Positions 10,462 to 21,193 of a stretch of 64,000 nucleotides of DNA are shown here, one piece after another. The position numbers and the translations under genes are program-made. The DNA comes from Naumovozyma dairenensis CBS 421. Its lineage: Eukaryota > Ascomycota > Saccharomycetes > Saccharomycetales > Saccharomycetaceae. The notes under the pieces are model-generated. The model had not been told where the DNA came from and did no database searches. It saw only the letters and a program-made list of their open reading frames with translations. The DNA is taken from NCBI RefSeq assembly GCF_000227115.2, contig NC_016484.1, forward strand, positions 620,001 through 684,000. The letters are read 5' to 3'. Position 1 is the first letter of the stretch, and the number at the start of each line of letters is the position of its first letter.

Positions 10462-13400
10462 TTAAACATTAGATGGTATTCCATTTGCTGACTGCGATGA
10501 TGTACTTGTAGTATTGGATGATGATATAGTATTGTTTGCATTCAAATCCATCATTAATGGTCCTTGATTGAAAGGATCTATGTTCCCACCTGTTGCACTA
10601 TTAGTACCCAAATTGAAACCAATACTATTCAACAAACTTGAAGATTGCCTTGCCATACGTTGTTGGGGACCCAACATTTTAACATGTGTAGCTAAGCCTG
10701 TATTGTTGGGTAATAAATCTGCATTATATGTAATACGCATGTCCCATAATGCCTTAATTAATGATGGATAGTCTAATCCTTCGCCCAGTAGATTTTGATA
10801 TAGGATATCGATCGAAACGTACTGGGTAGTTAAATCTCTTCCTGCAATCATCAAATAGTTATTATAAATGTTTTCAAAAAGGTTTGAACCATTATTACTT
10901 CTTACAGTGGAATACGCCTGTGGATCTAATAATGAAGATGTAGTTACACCAGCTCCCGGAGCGGTAGTGCTTTTAGATATTCCACTATTAGGGAATGAAC
11001 TATTCCAAATATTAGAAGTTAAGAAGCTTGGGGATTCACTATTCTGTGGAATACCAGCAAGTTGTGATGGTGTATCAACATGAATATCATTTCTGATGCT
11101 GGGTGGCATTATTCCCAATCCATGTGAAGATGAAACACTATCGAGTAGTATATTCGTTGTAGCAATTCCTGATGAATGTGTATTCAAACTATTGTTCATA
11201 GCAGGTGTGGCAGACCCCCAAATTGAACTTCTGTGAGACAGTGAAGAATTCATATTTTGCATGGAAGGTAATGTGTTTACATCGGTTAGGTTTGACGATG
11301 TTGATGCAGGAGTTAAGGGATGGTTTATTTCTAGCTGGGTACTAGCGGTATTAGGTGTTGCAGTTGTATTCCATAACGAAGTTTGTTTGAAGCCAGAAGA
11401 TGTAGAAGCTGAAGCGGTTGGAACAAAATTTGGATCATCTATACCAGCAGACGACAATATGTTTGTCAATGATTGCAGTTCATCAGCAAATGATTTTCTA
11501 TGATTTTCTCCTACTGGCGGGAAGGTTGTTGGGTTGTGTTGTTGTGATTGTGAATGTGATTGTGGTTGTAAATAAGTTTGAGCTGACATATCATTACCTG
11601 ATGTTTGCATTGCATTCAATATCGATTGCTGCTGTTGCTGTTGTTGTTGGGGATGATTCATTACAGAATTCCAGTTTGGCAAGGCATACGACTGAGGTAT
11701 CAATCCTAATGGGCCCGACATTTGGTGCATTTGGAAAGGTTGCTGTTGCTGTTGCTGCTGCATTTGTGATGGCATCGGATGCATGGAATATATATTATCA
11801 AATGACATCTGCCCTTGTTGCGAGGAGATATTGGGCGCGAACATACCATTTGTTGGTAATTGTGGTTTCAATGTCTCGAAATCGGAATCCTGCTTTTTCA
11901 ATGTTTCCGTTGATAATTTGTTATTATGAAGAGGATTCACTAAATCATTTAGATGTGATGGTGACACAGATTTTGAATTTGAAGCTGTTGCAGCATTGAC
12001 GATTTGCAGAATATCGTCTGAAACTGATTGATATCCAGTGGAAATGGAAGTGTTGTTAGCAATTCGAAAATTTGAAGCTTGAATAGTAGTGTTTACATCT
12101 TTTGTAGAACTGGATGAAGATACATTTTGAGGAGAAGTTTGACTTAAAACAATCGGCCCTGTGAATGCCGTTGGCGGAAGTGCGTTACTTTTTGAACTTT
12201 TAGATTTTGCTTGTTGTTGCGATGCTTTTTCTTTCAATTTTTGTTGCCTTTCTTTTTCCTTCTTATTTGCTTCTTCCACTTGCTTTAAACGTCTTTGTCG
12301 TTCTATTTCATCTTTTCTCGCTTTCTCTTGCAATTCCTCTTTCAAACGTTTCTGTTCTTCCTTTTCTTTCTTTTCTACTTCCTTCTTCTGTCTTTGTTCC
12401 TCCTTTAATCTCCTTTGTTGTTCTTGTTGTTCTTCTCTACGACGTTGCTCTTGTAATTTTCTCTTTTTCTCCTCGTCTTTCTTTCTTTTCGCTTCTTCAA
12501 CTTTCTTTCTTTGCAGTTCACGTCTTTCTTGTTCTTTCCTTTCATTTTCTCTTTTTTGTCCTTCAAGTTCTAAAATTTTCTTACGTCTTTCTTCTTCTTT
12601 AGCTAATTGTAATTGTCTTTTCTTTTCCTTTTCCTTTTCTCTCTTTTTTTGTTTTTTCTCTTCTTTTTCCTTCTGTTTCAATTTTTCATCTTCTAATTCT
12701 TTCAATAATTTCAAACGATTATTTTCAGCTTGTTTTTCATGATATGATGCCATAATTCTACCCTGTAACAATTTCGTAATGGCAATTTGAATTAATTTCC
12801 TACCTTCCTCAAGACGATCTTCCTCATCGATACCACTATCATACTCCTCCTCTTCTTCATCTTCGTCTTCATCTTCGTCCTCTTCTTCATTTTCATGTTC
12901 ATGTTCATGCTCATCTTCGCCTTCATCTTCATCTTCATCTTCATCTTCTACCTCATCTTCAATCTCGTCTTCGATTTCATCTTCATGACCATGATCGATA
13001 GGTTCATCATGTTCAATAAGCCCATGGCGATGCTGATGTTGATGTTGATGATGCATATGATGACGATGCATATGATGACCATGTATTTCAGCTTCAACAT
13101 GTTCCTCATCTTGGACATGATCATATGCATGATCATGTGTATGATCATCATGAGATAGCATATGTTGTTCCAGTGCACGTTCTAATTCTTCTTCATCACT
13201 AAAATGTTGATGTTGATGTTGATGATTACGATCATTACATTCATGCAACGCATATGATTCTTCATCCCTTTCATATTCTTCCTCTTCGTCTTCCTCTTCC
13301 TGTTCTTCGTAGTATTCACTTTGATCTTCTTCATATTCTGATATCAAATCACTTTCCTCATCGTTGGATTCACCATCATCATCATCATCATCATAATACA

Positions 13401-14955
13401 TATATTCTTCATCCTGCTGCTGCTGCATCGTTTGAGAATGAGAATGAGAATGAGACTGAGTAATGGACGCGGTTGCAGCTGCAGCAGCTGCCGCAAGAGA
13501 AGCACTAATGGAAGTCCCACCGAATTCCTTATCGAATTTATTTCTAAATGAATTCATTACTAATTCTCCGAATTCCTTCCTATCATTACCGAACATGAAA
13601 CGGGTGAATAATTCCTTTTCTAAGGGGGAAACTTCATTGAATTTATGTCTTTTGGAATCGTATGAAGAGGTCATTCTTTCTGCTATGTTTCTTTGAAGGT
13701 CAAAATATTCTTTTGATGTTAATGGGGTGCCGTTATGTAGCATGGTTGTGAATTCTCTTGGGTCTTGAATCATTGAGTTTGAAGAAGAAGAAGAAGAATC
13801 CGAGGATGATGTGGTTGGGTCAGATGAAGAAGATGTGGTGGTGGTATTTTCCATTACGAAATTTTGTAAAGCTGTCACGAAATTTTTCCCATTTGTGGTG
13901 GATATGTCAGTGTTTTTAATCAGATCATCTGTTATTGCTTTCATTGTTGGATACTGGAGTAATTTTTCTACGTAATCTTGGGCTATTTTCGGGTGTGATG
14001 TGACGAATGCCTTTGTAAATTCTAAATATTTTGTTCTTAATTGTTCCTCATGATTGTCGCTTTCATCTAGTTGTTGTTGCTGATGTTGTTGCTGTTCTTG
14101 CAATAATTGTAATTGATGTTTTTTAAAATTTTTGAAATGACGTACTTCATCTTGTAATGAATCTTCGTTATGTGTCGGTTGTTCATGATGTTCTATTGAT
14201 TGATTATGTATTTCATTTTCATGTGGTGACGGCTGCTGCGACTGTAATTGTTGCTGCTGTTGTTGTTTTTTAGATATTTGTAGTTCCTTTATGATCCCCA
14301 AATGGAATTTAATTGGGTTAATTTCCGGATCTTTAATCTTATCTATATCGTACAATATGTTATAGATTCTTTCCATTTCTTGATCCATAGCCAAATGACG
14401 TCTACCACATACAGTACAAGAACATGAATGATCATTTTGATATCTTTTGATTACGTTAAATACTTCATTTTTTTCTATTCTTAAGATTGATTTCTTTTCA
14501 TTTGGAGATAATGACTCCCAATGAGAGTCTAACGTGAATGCCATGGATGATTTATTATTCTTGTTCTTGCTACTGGTGTCCTCATTGCTATTATTATTGT
14601 TATTATTATTTTTCGATTTTTTCTTACTTTTCTTGTTGTTGTTATTGGTATTATGAAGCTGAAGCTGATGCTGATGCTGATGCTGATGCTGATAATGATG
14701 AGGATCAGTATCAATATTATTATCGTTCTGATGTAAGGATTGTACTACGACATCACCATTGGGAGCTCTTTTAATGACTCGTGAAGTTGGATATTCTTCA
14801 TTTTGGTCATAAATTTCTGTTTCAATATTGGAGGGCAAAGTGGAGCATAAAGTATCTGTATTCTGCGTCGACGTAGTATGATGGTGATCATGAGCCTTTT
14901 TCTGTTGATTTTTGGATTTACTCTTCTTCTTCTTATTCCTTGATGAAGGCGGCAT
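10462..14955 (-). CDS. NST1: Nst1, low-complexity coiled-coil protein of salt tolerance
   Basis: A 1497-residue protein, longer than S. cerevisiae Nst1 (1240), whose known link is salt tolerance and interaction with the splicing factor Msl1; its biochemical role is unclear. The N-terminus (MPPSSRNKKKKSK) is basic. A cysteine pair motif CSCTVCGRRHLAMDQE near residue 180 is a folded-looking conserved block. The middle holds His-rich and Asp/Glu-rich runs (residues about 590-740), followed by a long Glu/Lys/Arg-rich coiled coil (about 740-970), and the C-terminal third is Gln/Ser/Asn-rich. Gene order (RHO2 neighbour) and the block pattern support the name. Repeat lengths make the exact length strain-dependent. 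Confidence 0.88.
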   Translation of the reverse strand: MPPSSRNKKKKSKSKNQQKKAHDHHHTTSTQNTDTLCSTLPSNIETEIYDQNEEYPTSRVIKRAPNGDVVVQSLHQNDNNIDTDPHHYQHQHQHQHQLQLHNTNNNNKKSKKKSKNNNNNNNSNEDTSSKNKNNKSSMAFTLDSHWESLSPNEKKSILRIEKNEVFNVIKRYQNDHSCSCTVCGRRHLAMDQEMERIYNILYDIDKIKDPEINPIKFHLGIIKELQISKKQQQQQQLQSQQPSPHENEIHNQSIEHHEQPTHNEDSLQDEVRHFKNFKKHQLQLLQEQQQHQQQQLDESDNHEEQLRTKYLEFTKAFVTSHPKIAQDYVEKLLQYPTMKAITDDLIKNTDISTTNGKNFVTALQNFVMENTTTTSSSSDPTTSSSDSSSSSSNSMIQDPREFTTMLHNGTPLTSKEYFDLQRNIAERMTSSYDSKRHKFNEVSPLEKELFTRFMFGNDRKEFGELVMNSFRNKFDKEFGGTSISASLAAAAAAATASITQSHSHSHSQTMQQQQDEEYMYYDDDDDDGESNDEESDLISEYEEDQSEYYEEQEEEDEEEEYERDEESYALHECNDRNHQHQHQHFSDEEELERALEQHMLSHDDHTHDHAYDHVQDEEHVEAEIHGHHMHRHHMHHQHQHQHRHGLIEHDEPIDHGHEDEIEDEIEDEVEDEDEDEDEGEDEHEHEHENEEEDEDEDEDEEEEEYDSGIDEEDRLEEGRKLIQIAITKLLQGRIMASYHEKQAENNRLKLLKELEDEKLKQKEKEEKKQKKREKEKEKKRQLQLAKEEERRKKILELEGQKRENERKEQERRELQRKKVEEAKRKKDEEKKRKLQEQRRREEQQEQQRRLKEEQRQKKEVEKKEKEEQKRLKEELQEKARKDEIERQRRLKQVEEANKKEKERQQKLKEKASQQQAKSKSSKSNALPPTAFTGPIVLSQTSPQNVSSSSSTKDVNTTIQASNFRIANNTSISTGYQSVSDDILQIVNAATASNSKSVSPSHLNDLVNPLHNNKLSTETLKKQDSDFETLKPQLPTNGMFAPNISSQQGQMSFDNIYSMHPMPSQMQQQQQQQPFQMHQMSGPLGLIPQSYALPNWNSVMNHPQQQQQQQQSILNAMQTSGNDMSAQTYLQPQSHSQSQQHNPTTFPPVGENHRKSFADELQSLTNILSSAGIDDPNFVPTASASTSSGFKQTSLWNTTATPNTASTQLEINHPLTPASTSSNLTDVNTLPSMQNMNSSLSHRSSIWGSATPAMNNSLNTHSSGIATTNILLDSVSSSHGLGIMPPSIRNDIHVDTPSQLAGIPQNSESPSFLTSNIWNSSFPNSGISKSTTAPGAGVTTSSLLDPQAYSTVRSNNGSNLFENIYNNYLMIAGRDLTTQYVSIDILYQNLLGEGLDYPSLIKALWDMRITYNADLLPNNTGLATHVKMLGPQQRMARQSSSLLNSIGFNLGTNSATGGNIDPFNQGPLMMDLNANNTISSSNTTSTSSQSANGIPSNV

Positions 14956-15297
14956 TCTCTTGGATATGTTTATATAGTATTTCTTTTCTTATTGCTAGTA
15001 GACGTAGTCACTGAGTGTATATCTCTCTCGTTCTCTCTTTCCTCTCTTTCGTTTTGCGAGAGGATGGTTCTTAATGAAGACTATGGTAAGGTCTCGTTTT
15101 AGTATAGAGATCTGACTGATCAGTAGCAGACGAGTAATAGATATCTTGTCTTATTATCAAGTGTGGTATCTGTTTGTATGTCTCTACACTATACAACTAT
15201 AACTTAACTTAACTTACACGATACAGACAAGCAAACAGACAAACAAGCAAACGAATCTGCTATCAAGCAATGAACTGTAAAAAACTGTTAACCAGTG

Positions 15298-15313
15298 GAT
15301 GGGTGTCTGGGTG
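15298..15313 (-). promoter_or_regulatory. Rap1-like site resembling yeast telomere repeat
   Basis: The plus strand has GATGGGTGTCTGGGTG. The core GGGTGTCTGGGTG is equal to one and a half units of the TCTGGGTG repeat known from Naumovozyma castellii telomeres. Its complement (ACACCCATCC) is close to the Rap1 consensus ACACCCRYACAY. A role in the divergent NST1/TMA46 promoter is inferred. Confidence 0.5.
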
Positions 15314-15660
15314 GACTGCACAGAGAGATCGGGAATGAGAGGCTCGATAGGCGCCAACTGGTCGGGATAATTTCCCCAGGGTATCCATGGTTTTGTCACG
15401 GATACATCACTGCACACGGAGTTATTGAAGATTTTAGAAAAAAAAAATATTATTAATATTGAACAGTTAGTTAAAGTCTTGTAGTAAATTGTAAAACTCG
15501 ATGAGCTTGCAATTACAACTAGGTATAGTTAGTTATCTGAAATTAGTTGACAAATACACATCTAAGGACAGATCATTTATTTAAGTGGCACATCTCATAA
15601 GCTACATGAACTGCTAAACATAATAAGTGGATCCAATACAATACATACAAACAGCACACG

Positions 15661-15736
15661 GACACACAGACACACAGACACACAGACACACAGACACACA
15701 GACACACAGACACACAGACATACATACATACATTCA
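15661..15736. repeat. (GACACACA)7 microsatellite followed by (TACA)n
   Basis: Seven perfect GACACACA units run from 15661 to 15716, then GACA and TACATACA repeats up to a few bases before the TMA46 ATG. The array is therefore probably transcribed as the 5' leader. Confidence 0.95.
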
Positions 15737-15739
15737 AAG

Positions 15740-16825
15740 ATGCCACCAAAGAAGAAGCAACAGCAAAAGCAAGAGGGGAAGAAGAAGGATAACGTGGACA
15801 AAACCTTCGGTATGAAGAATAAGAATAGATCCACGAAAGTACAGAAATATATTAAACAAGTACAATCTACTTCTATGGATCCTAAAAAGGAGGAAATGAG
15901 ACAGAAAAAATTAGAAGAGAAACGTCTTAAAGAAGCTGCTGAAGCTGAAAAAAGAGCTTTGTTTAATCCAGCTATGGATCAACGTATTAGAGCTGGTGTA
16001 GATCCTAAGACTGTCCTTTGTGTAATGTTTAAGATGGGGAATTGTAATAAGGGGAAGAATTGTAAATTCTCTCATGATTTGAATGTGGGTAGAAGAGTTG
16101 AGAAGAAGGATTTATATCAAGATGTTAGAAATGAAAAGGAAAATGATACTATGGATAATTGGGATGAAGAAAAATTGAGAAACGTTATCATGTCTAAACA
16201 TGGGAATCCAAAGACTACTACAGATAAAGTTTGTAAATTTTTCATTGATGCAGTTGAAAACGGGAAATACGGATGGTTTTGGATTTGTCCAAATAATGGG
16301 GACAAATGTATGTATAGGCATTCGTTACCAGAGGGTTTCGTTTTGAAAACAGCAGAACAGAAAAGATTGGAAAGAGAAGCTCTAGAGAATCAACCAAAGA
16401 TTACATTAGAAGAATTTATTGAAACAGAGAGAGAAAGATTATTAGGTAAAATTGATAAATCTAAATTGACTCCAATTTCCATGGAAAATTTCGCTGTTTG
16501 GAAACAGAATCATATCATTGAAAGGATTAATGAAGAAAATAAATTAAAGAAGAAATTATCAGGTCGTGAAATTGTTCAAAAAATGATGTTAGATAATAGT
16601 TATTACGCTAATGATAATGACGATAATAATGATAATGATAATGATAACACCAAGACGAATGAAACTAGTGAGGACAAAGGTTCTGCATGGGATTTGACTG
16701 AATTCACCGATGCATTAAGAGAAGCTGACCATAAAGATGATCAAGCTATTAAAGATTATGGTGATGGTTCAAATCCAACTTTTGAAATTGCAAAATCGTC
16801 TTCTCCCTCTCCAATAACTGCTTGA
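15740..16825 (+). CDS. TMA46: Tma46, ribosome-associated CCCH zinc-finger protein
   Basis: A 361-residue member of the DFRP1/ZC3H15 family (S. cerevisiae Tma46 has 345). The family protein binds and stabilises the GTPase Rbg1 on translating ribosomes. The N-terminus is Lys-rich ([16 protein letters not shown]). A CCCH finger [19 protein letters not shown] lies at about residues 93-112, and a second, atypical Cys/His cluster begins CKFF and ends CMYRH near 175-195. The C-terminal half carries the partner-binding domain ([10 protein letters not shown]) and an acidic Asn/Asp run. In S. cerevisiae this gene is on chromosome XV, in the sister block of NST1-APP1; its place here fits differential loss after WGD. 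The ATG follows immediately after a microsatellite. Confidence 0.93.
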   Translation: MPPKKKQQQKQEGKKKDNVDKTFGMKNKNRSTKVQKYIKQVQSTSMDPKKEEMRQKKLEEKRLKEAAEAEKRALFNPAMDQRIRAGVDPKTVLCVMFKMGNCNKGKNCKFSHDLNVGRRVEKKDLYQDVRNEKENDTMDNWDEEKLRNVIMSKHGNPKTTTDKVCKFFIDAVENGKYGWFWICPNNGDKCMYRHSLPEGFVLKTAEQKRLEREALENQPKITLEEFIETERERLLGKIDKSKLTPISMENFAVWKQNHIIERINEENKLKKKLSGREIVQKMMLDNSYYANDNDDNNDNDNDNTKTNETSEDKGSAWDLTEFTDALREADHKDDQAIKDYGDGSNPTFEIAKSSSPSPITA

Positions 16826-17108
16826 GAGCACAAAACAAAACAGAAAACAGAAAAACAGAAAAAAGCATTATCGCCATAATAATATCCACACTCAGCTTTC
16901 AATATATATATATCTGCAAACCAAAAAGAACTTCACAAAGCCTAGAATGTACAATATCTATACAAGTTGATATTACAACACCTTCTTCCCTAAAAAAATG
17001 AAAAAAAACACATACATCCTATCAGGTTAGTAGTAGGTATATATATATATATATGTTTACATAAACGTTTTTCTATCACAAGTTTTTATCATTATCGGTG
17101 GAATTTTT

Positions 17109-17550
17109 TCACTCTATATCCTTTGTACCTTGAAGACAAACCTCCAAAGCAACACCTGGTTCCATAAAGAATAACAATTTAGGTTTTATAAAATTATCCG
17201 TATTATTTCCCATAGTATCATGATCATGAAGGTTATTCAATTTTTCAATTCCGACGCATACACGACGTTTCCAATTTTCTGCCTTGGTATCAACAAATCC
17301 GGTTGCCGTGGTGGTGGTGGTGGTTTGAAAATTACCATAATCATCTTGACTTGATGGCAATTGATATCCAGATTCTTCAATCGATGACGATGACGATAAA
17401 AAAGATGACGATGACGAGAGTGAGCTACCATTGGTACTAGTATTTGATATCGTTACATTCAATGCTGCCTCTGAGGATGATGATGTATTTCTTGGTGTTG
17501 GGATAGGTGGTGGTGGTGGCCGAGATCTCAGTTTTGAACTTGCCGGTCTT

Positions 17551-17584
<34 letters not shown>

Positions 17585-19250
17585 CATTTGTTGTAATGAT
17601 ATTGTTTGGTCCTCTTCTTGACAGCTGTATCATTTCCTTTTGTTTAGGGGACAATTCAATATTTTTCCTTGATGGAACTACAGGCGGTATTAATGGACTT
17701 GACCTACGAGGAGGACTGATGTTGTTATTTGTGGATTCAGATATTTTTGTGTCCTTTTTTAATGTTTTCCCTGGTTTAGGATGATAATTCTCCTTCAGTA
17801 TATCATTTATATCATTCATAACTTTTTCTTCATGTGATCTTTCACCAGAATCGCTTAATGAATTACTACAACATCGAATATAAATACCTGCGATTTGTTC
17901 AGGGAAAGTCATTGCAATGGAAATATAAGCTTCAAAATCCATTTCACCTGAATCACCCACTAGTATAAATTTTTTCTTTGGGAAATCATTCAAGATATTA
18001 GTTATTGGTTGTAATTTCCTATTTGCGCTTGAAGTCATTAAACTTGCTAAGAAATTCCCTGAATATTGTTTTAAAAATAATGGACCATCAGGATAATTCC
18101 CCGTAATGAACTCCTGTAAGATGGGGAACATTTGTAATGGTGAATTTGATACATAAAAGAAGTCCGCATTTTTAATATCTCTCAAAGTGTTATACCATAA
18201 TGGCATCCCATCAATTAGCCATGATTTTATATCGTGTATGAAGACGTTTCTAAACATTGATCTTCTATCTCCTGTGATACCTGTATGTTTAATTGTATCA
18301 TCAATATCACTTATTAATCCGATACCTCCTTGTTTAATTAGATTGATTGGATACTCTATTTTGAGTGGTTCATCCTTACTTGTTGTTGTTGTTGTTATTG
18401 TTGGTGCTGCTGCAGGAATATTATCAATTGAGATGATAATGTTCCTAGGATTGAATTTAGTTGGTAACTTCTTTTTTTGTCTAATGTTTCCTGATTGATC
18501 TGTTATTTCATGTAATTTCAAATAATCTCTTTGAGGGTCATTTCCGATTAATTCTATTGTTAGTGGGATACCTATAATTCTTCTAGCGAAGAACCCTGAA
18601 ATTCTTTTTTGCAATACTTGTACTTCATCCATGGGTGCATTATTGATATTATTCTCTCGTGTAGTTATAGTCCCTGTTAGTGGTAGTGGTTGAGGTGTAG
18701 GTGTATATGAAGGTTGGGAGTTTATAGTCAAGTCATCATTATCTTCTTCTTCTTCATTGTTAGTATTATTTTTGTTGTTGTTGATCGCTATTGAATTGTT
18801 AATATTATTGTTATTAGTTTTCAAATATTGTCCACATAATTTCAAAATGAATCTATTTTTCCTACTTGCTTGATTTCCCGGAGTATATACATTGAATCTT
18901 ATGAATGTTTGTAATGATTGTATTTGATAATTCCATGTAGTGTATGTGGGATAACATTGAAATTTCAGATCTTTTGGCCATAATTGTTGTGTAGTAACAG
19001 CATTATTATTATTATTACTAGTAGTAGTAGATAGAGAAGGTGAAGTAAGACCATTCCTCAATGAGTCATTAACATTTGTTGCTGATTCAAATTGTTGTGA
19101 TATTGTTGATTTTAAGTTTGGAATATAGACTTCTCTTGTATTCTTCATAAGGTTATAAAATCTTTGACGTTTATTCATCGTTGTTGTTGTTTCGCTATTA
19201 TTTCGTACTATTCCTGCATCTTCCTCTTTATCACGATGTGTATTATCCAT
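17109..19250 (-). CDS. APP1: App1, actin-patch phosphatidate phosphatase
   Basis: The open frame starts at 19454 without an ATG; the first in-frame ATG is at 19248-19250, giving 713 residues (S. cerevisiae App1: 587). App1 is a Mg-dependent phosphatidate phosphatase of cortical actin patches. The HAD-type DxDxT motif is intact as DIDDT at residues 315-319, within GLISDIDDTIKHTG, followed by DRRSMFRNVFIHD, YVSNSPLQMFP, FLKQYSGNF and LVGDSGE. The C-terminal part is Pro-rich (PPPPPIPTPR), the type of site bound by SH3 proteins of the patch. Extra length comes from Asn/Thr-rich insertions around residues 80-230 and 540-620. Neighbour order (NST1 side to YNL095C-like side) matches chromosome XIV. 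Confidence 0.94.
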
Positions 19251-20307
19251 TGTGTTATTTTTGTTCCTCTTCAATTTTTTATAACGATTCGGTTTCAATT
19301 TCTGTAATGATATAGATCTTTTCGTTTGAAGTGGTAGTACATAAATACTATTTGTAATTAGAGGTGGTAACAAACCGACAATGGGTATCTTAATTATTCC
19401 GATAATTTTTTTGAGAATATATGTTAAATAATACGAGGAATTTTTGGAATCCAATCAATGGAAAAGGGAGCCTTTTTTTTTCCTTCCAGTTAGCGATGTG
19501 TAATTTTCTTTTTCCTGTATCTTGTTTTCAGGATATCAATGTTTCATTAAAAAGATACAAATTAAGTTTATGCTATGGTAAAGACTGTGTAGTTATTTCC
19601 CATTCGATTGTTCTATTGCTTGTTTCAAGACTAGAGCCCACTATTTGTACTACCCAAGGATATAAGATCCGCAGCCATCCATCCATCCTTTCTTTATAGC
19701 TTTCTTAAAGGTGTATACCGTTAATTTCCTTTCTTCCTTCTAACCCGGCGGACATTTTTTTTCTACCCTCGGGTGCTATACGGATACCTCGCTTGTTATT
19801 ATTTACATTTCAGCGGTGGTACAGTATGTAGTTCTATTGTTTATATATATATATACTAATATTCTACAAGAGGAGGAGGCCAAATTAAGCAGCATAATTG
19901 TGATGGTGTGGCTGCGCTAGAACCATGGGGGGGGCCTCTGCTTCTGTTACTCTACCTGAGAGTTATCAGTGTGCTCTTGAGTTCTCAGGTTGTTTGCATT
20001 GATATTTTTGTCGTTATGTAGTAGCGTATATATGTTGATTCACTATATCTCTTTGTTGTTCGGTACTCTGTTATTCAGTTTATTTATATATGCAAGGAGA
20101 GTCTCTCTAATCTTCTATCTTATTACTTTGGATCCATTTATATATTCCACACAGCGGTTTAATTGAAAATGGGCTGATCGAAAACTACTTATGTTCGTTG
20201 ACTCACACAATAATATGCACGTGACATGGGTTATATATTAGAACGAACCGGCAGTTTCCAAGTAAAAAAGCGTTCCGCCATTAAGTCCCCATAATAGACC
20301 CCACATA

Positions 20308-20323
20308 CAGGCCTGGGACGGAT
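20308..20323 (+). repeat. Left terminal inverted repeat of MITE candidate
   Basis: CAGGCCTGGGACGGAT, an exact inverted match to 20646-20661. Confidence 0.9.
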
Positions 20324-20645
20324 TAGGATTAATGGATTGAAAAAGCAAGGATTGGGCGTGAAAATGTTGAAAAAAAGGTAGGGTAGAAATCAAATATTAT
20401 GGATTGAGAACAGGGTTGGTCTATTCTGGCCATGGATTGGGGCATGGATTGAAAAAAAAAATTGAAAAATAGTAGTCGTATAATATGATTTTTATAGTAT
20501 TTTCTCATAAATTATATAATAAAAAAATGGATTGGATTAGGATAGACATTGGGTTAGGATAGGATTAGGATTGGGTTGAAGAATTTGGCGGGGATTAAAA
20601 AAAGGTAGGGTAGGCCCAAATTCCCTTAGGTAGACCAGAAATCCT

Positions 20646-20661
20646 ATCCGTCCCAGGCCTG
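20646..20661 (-). repeat. Right terminal inverted repeat of MITE candidate
   Basis: The reverse complement reads CAGGCCTGGGACGGAT, identical to 20308-20323 over 16 bases. Confidence 0.9.
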
Positions 20662-20949
20662 CTCACATATATAATAGCTGACTTGTGACAACGACGCGAG
20701 GGATGTCTCATCACGGGTTGTCTCCTCACAGATATGGACGGACGGACGTAGTACGGAAACCGTAAACCGGAAACCGGAAACCGGAGACAGAGACAGAGAC
20801 AGAGACGGGGAGGGTTTTCCGTTTCCTTTTGGCATTGTGTATCTTTTTTTTTTGTTTAGGCTCAGCCGCATCTCCTGGGAAGCCGTCCCTGTGTCCATAT
20901 TCTATATTCTATATATAGCTTCCACTCAGTAAAGGATATACAGTAAGGG

Positions 20950-21005
20950 TAGATGTAGATGTAGATGTAGATATAGATATAGATATAGATATATATATAT
21001 ATAGA
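20950..21005. repeat. Compound GTAGAT / ATAGAT / TA microsatellite
   Basis: GTAGAT units pass into ATAGAT units and then into a TA tract about 190 bp before the start of the ECM3-like gene. Confidence 0.9.
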
Positions 21006-21193
21006 TCCCTGATATGTTATGAAATATAACTCAACTTAATTAGAAAGAAATTACAGTAATCACAAATCAAAATAATGCATCAGAAAACACTCACACTATT
21101 ATATTAGGAATTTTGCACTACAAAAAATTAGAAAAGTATCCTTTTGCCCATCACCGTAATACTATAACATACCAAACCACTCCAGGAGCAAAT

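Larger units (their letters stand above)
14956..15739. other. Divergent promoter region NST1/TMA46
   Basis: A 784-bp region between divergent genes. It contains a telomere-like Rap1-type site at about 15298-15313 and an octanucleotide repeat just before TMA46 (both listed separately). Nothing else is recognised. Confidence 0.6.
20308..20661. mobile_element. Candidate hAT-type MITE, 354 bp, with terminal inverted repeats
   Basis: Both ends begin with the identical 16-mer CAGGCCTGGGACGGAT in inverted orientation (20308-20323 and 20646-20661), and the similarity continues one base out of phase with AGGATT. The flanking 8-mers are CCCACATA (20300-20307) and CTCACATA (20662-20669), matching at 7 of 8 positions like an aged target-site duplication. 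An 8-bp duplication and ends starting CAG are typical of the hAT superfamily. Inside there is no ORF, but there are five copies of ATGGATTG and a 17-bp direct repeat, AAAAAAAGGTAGGGTAG, at 20370-20386 and 20597-20613. A non-autonomous element is inferred; the superfamily is uncertain. Confidence 0.65.
19251..21193. other. Long divergent intergenic region APP1/ECM3-like
   Basis: A 1.9-kb region, about three times the usual size here. It holds the MITE candidate at 20308-20661, a G9-type tract near 19926, a CCGGAAA and GAGACA microsatellite at about 20765-20806, and a GTAGAT/ATAGAT/TA repeat at about 20950-21005. I see no gene. Confidence 0.7.
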
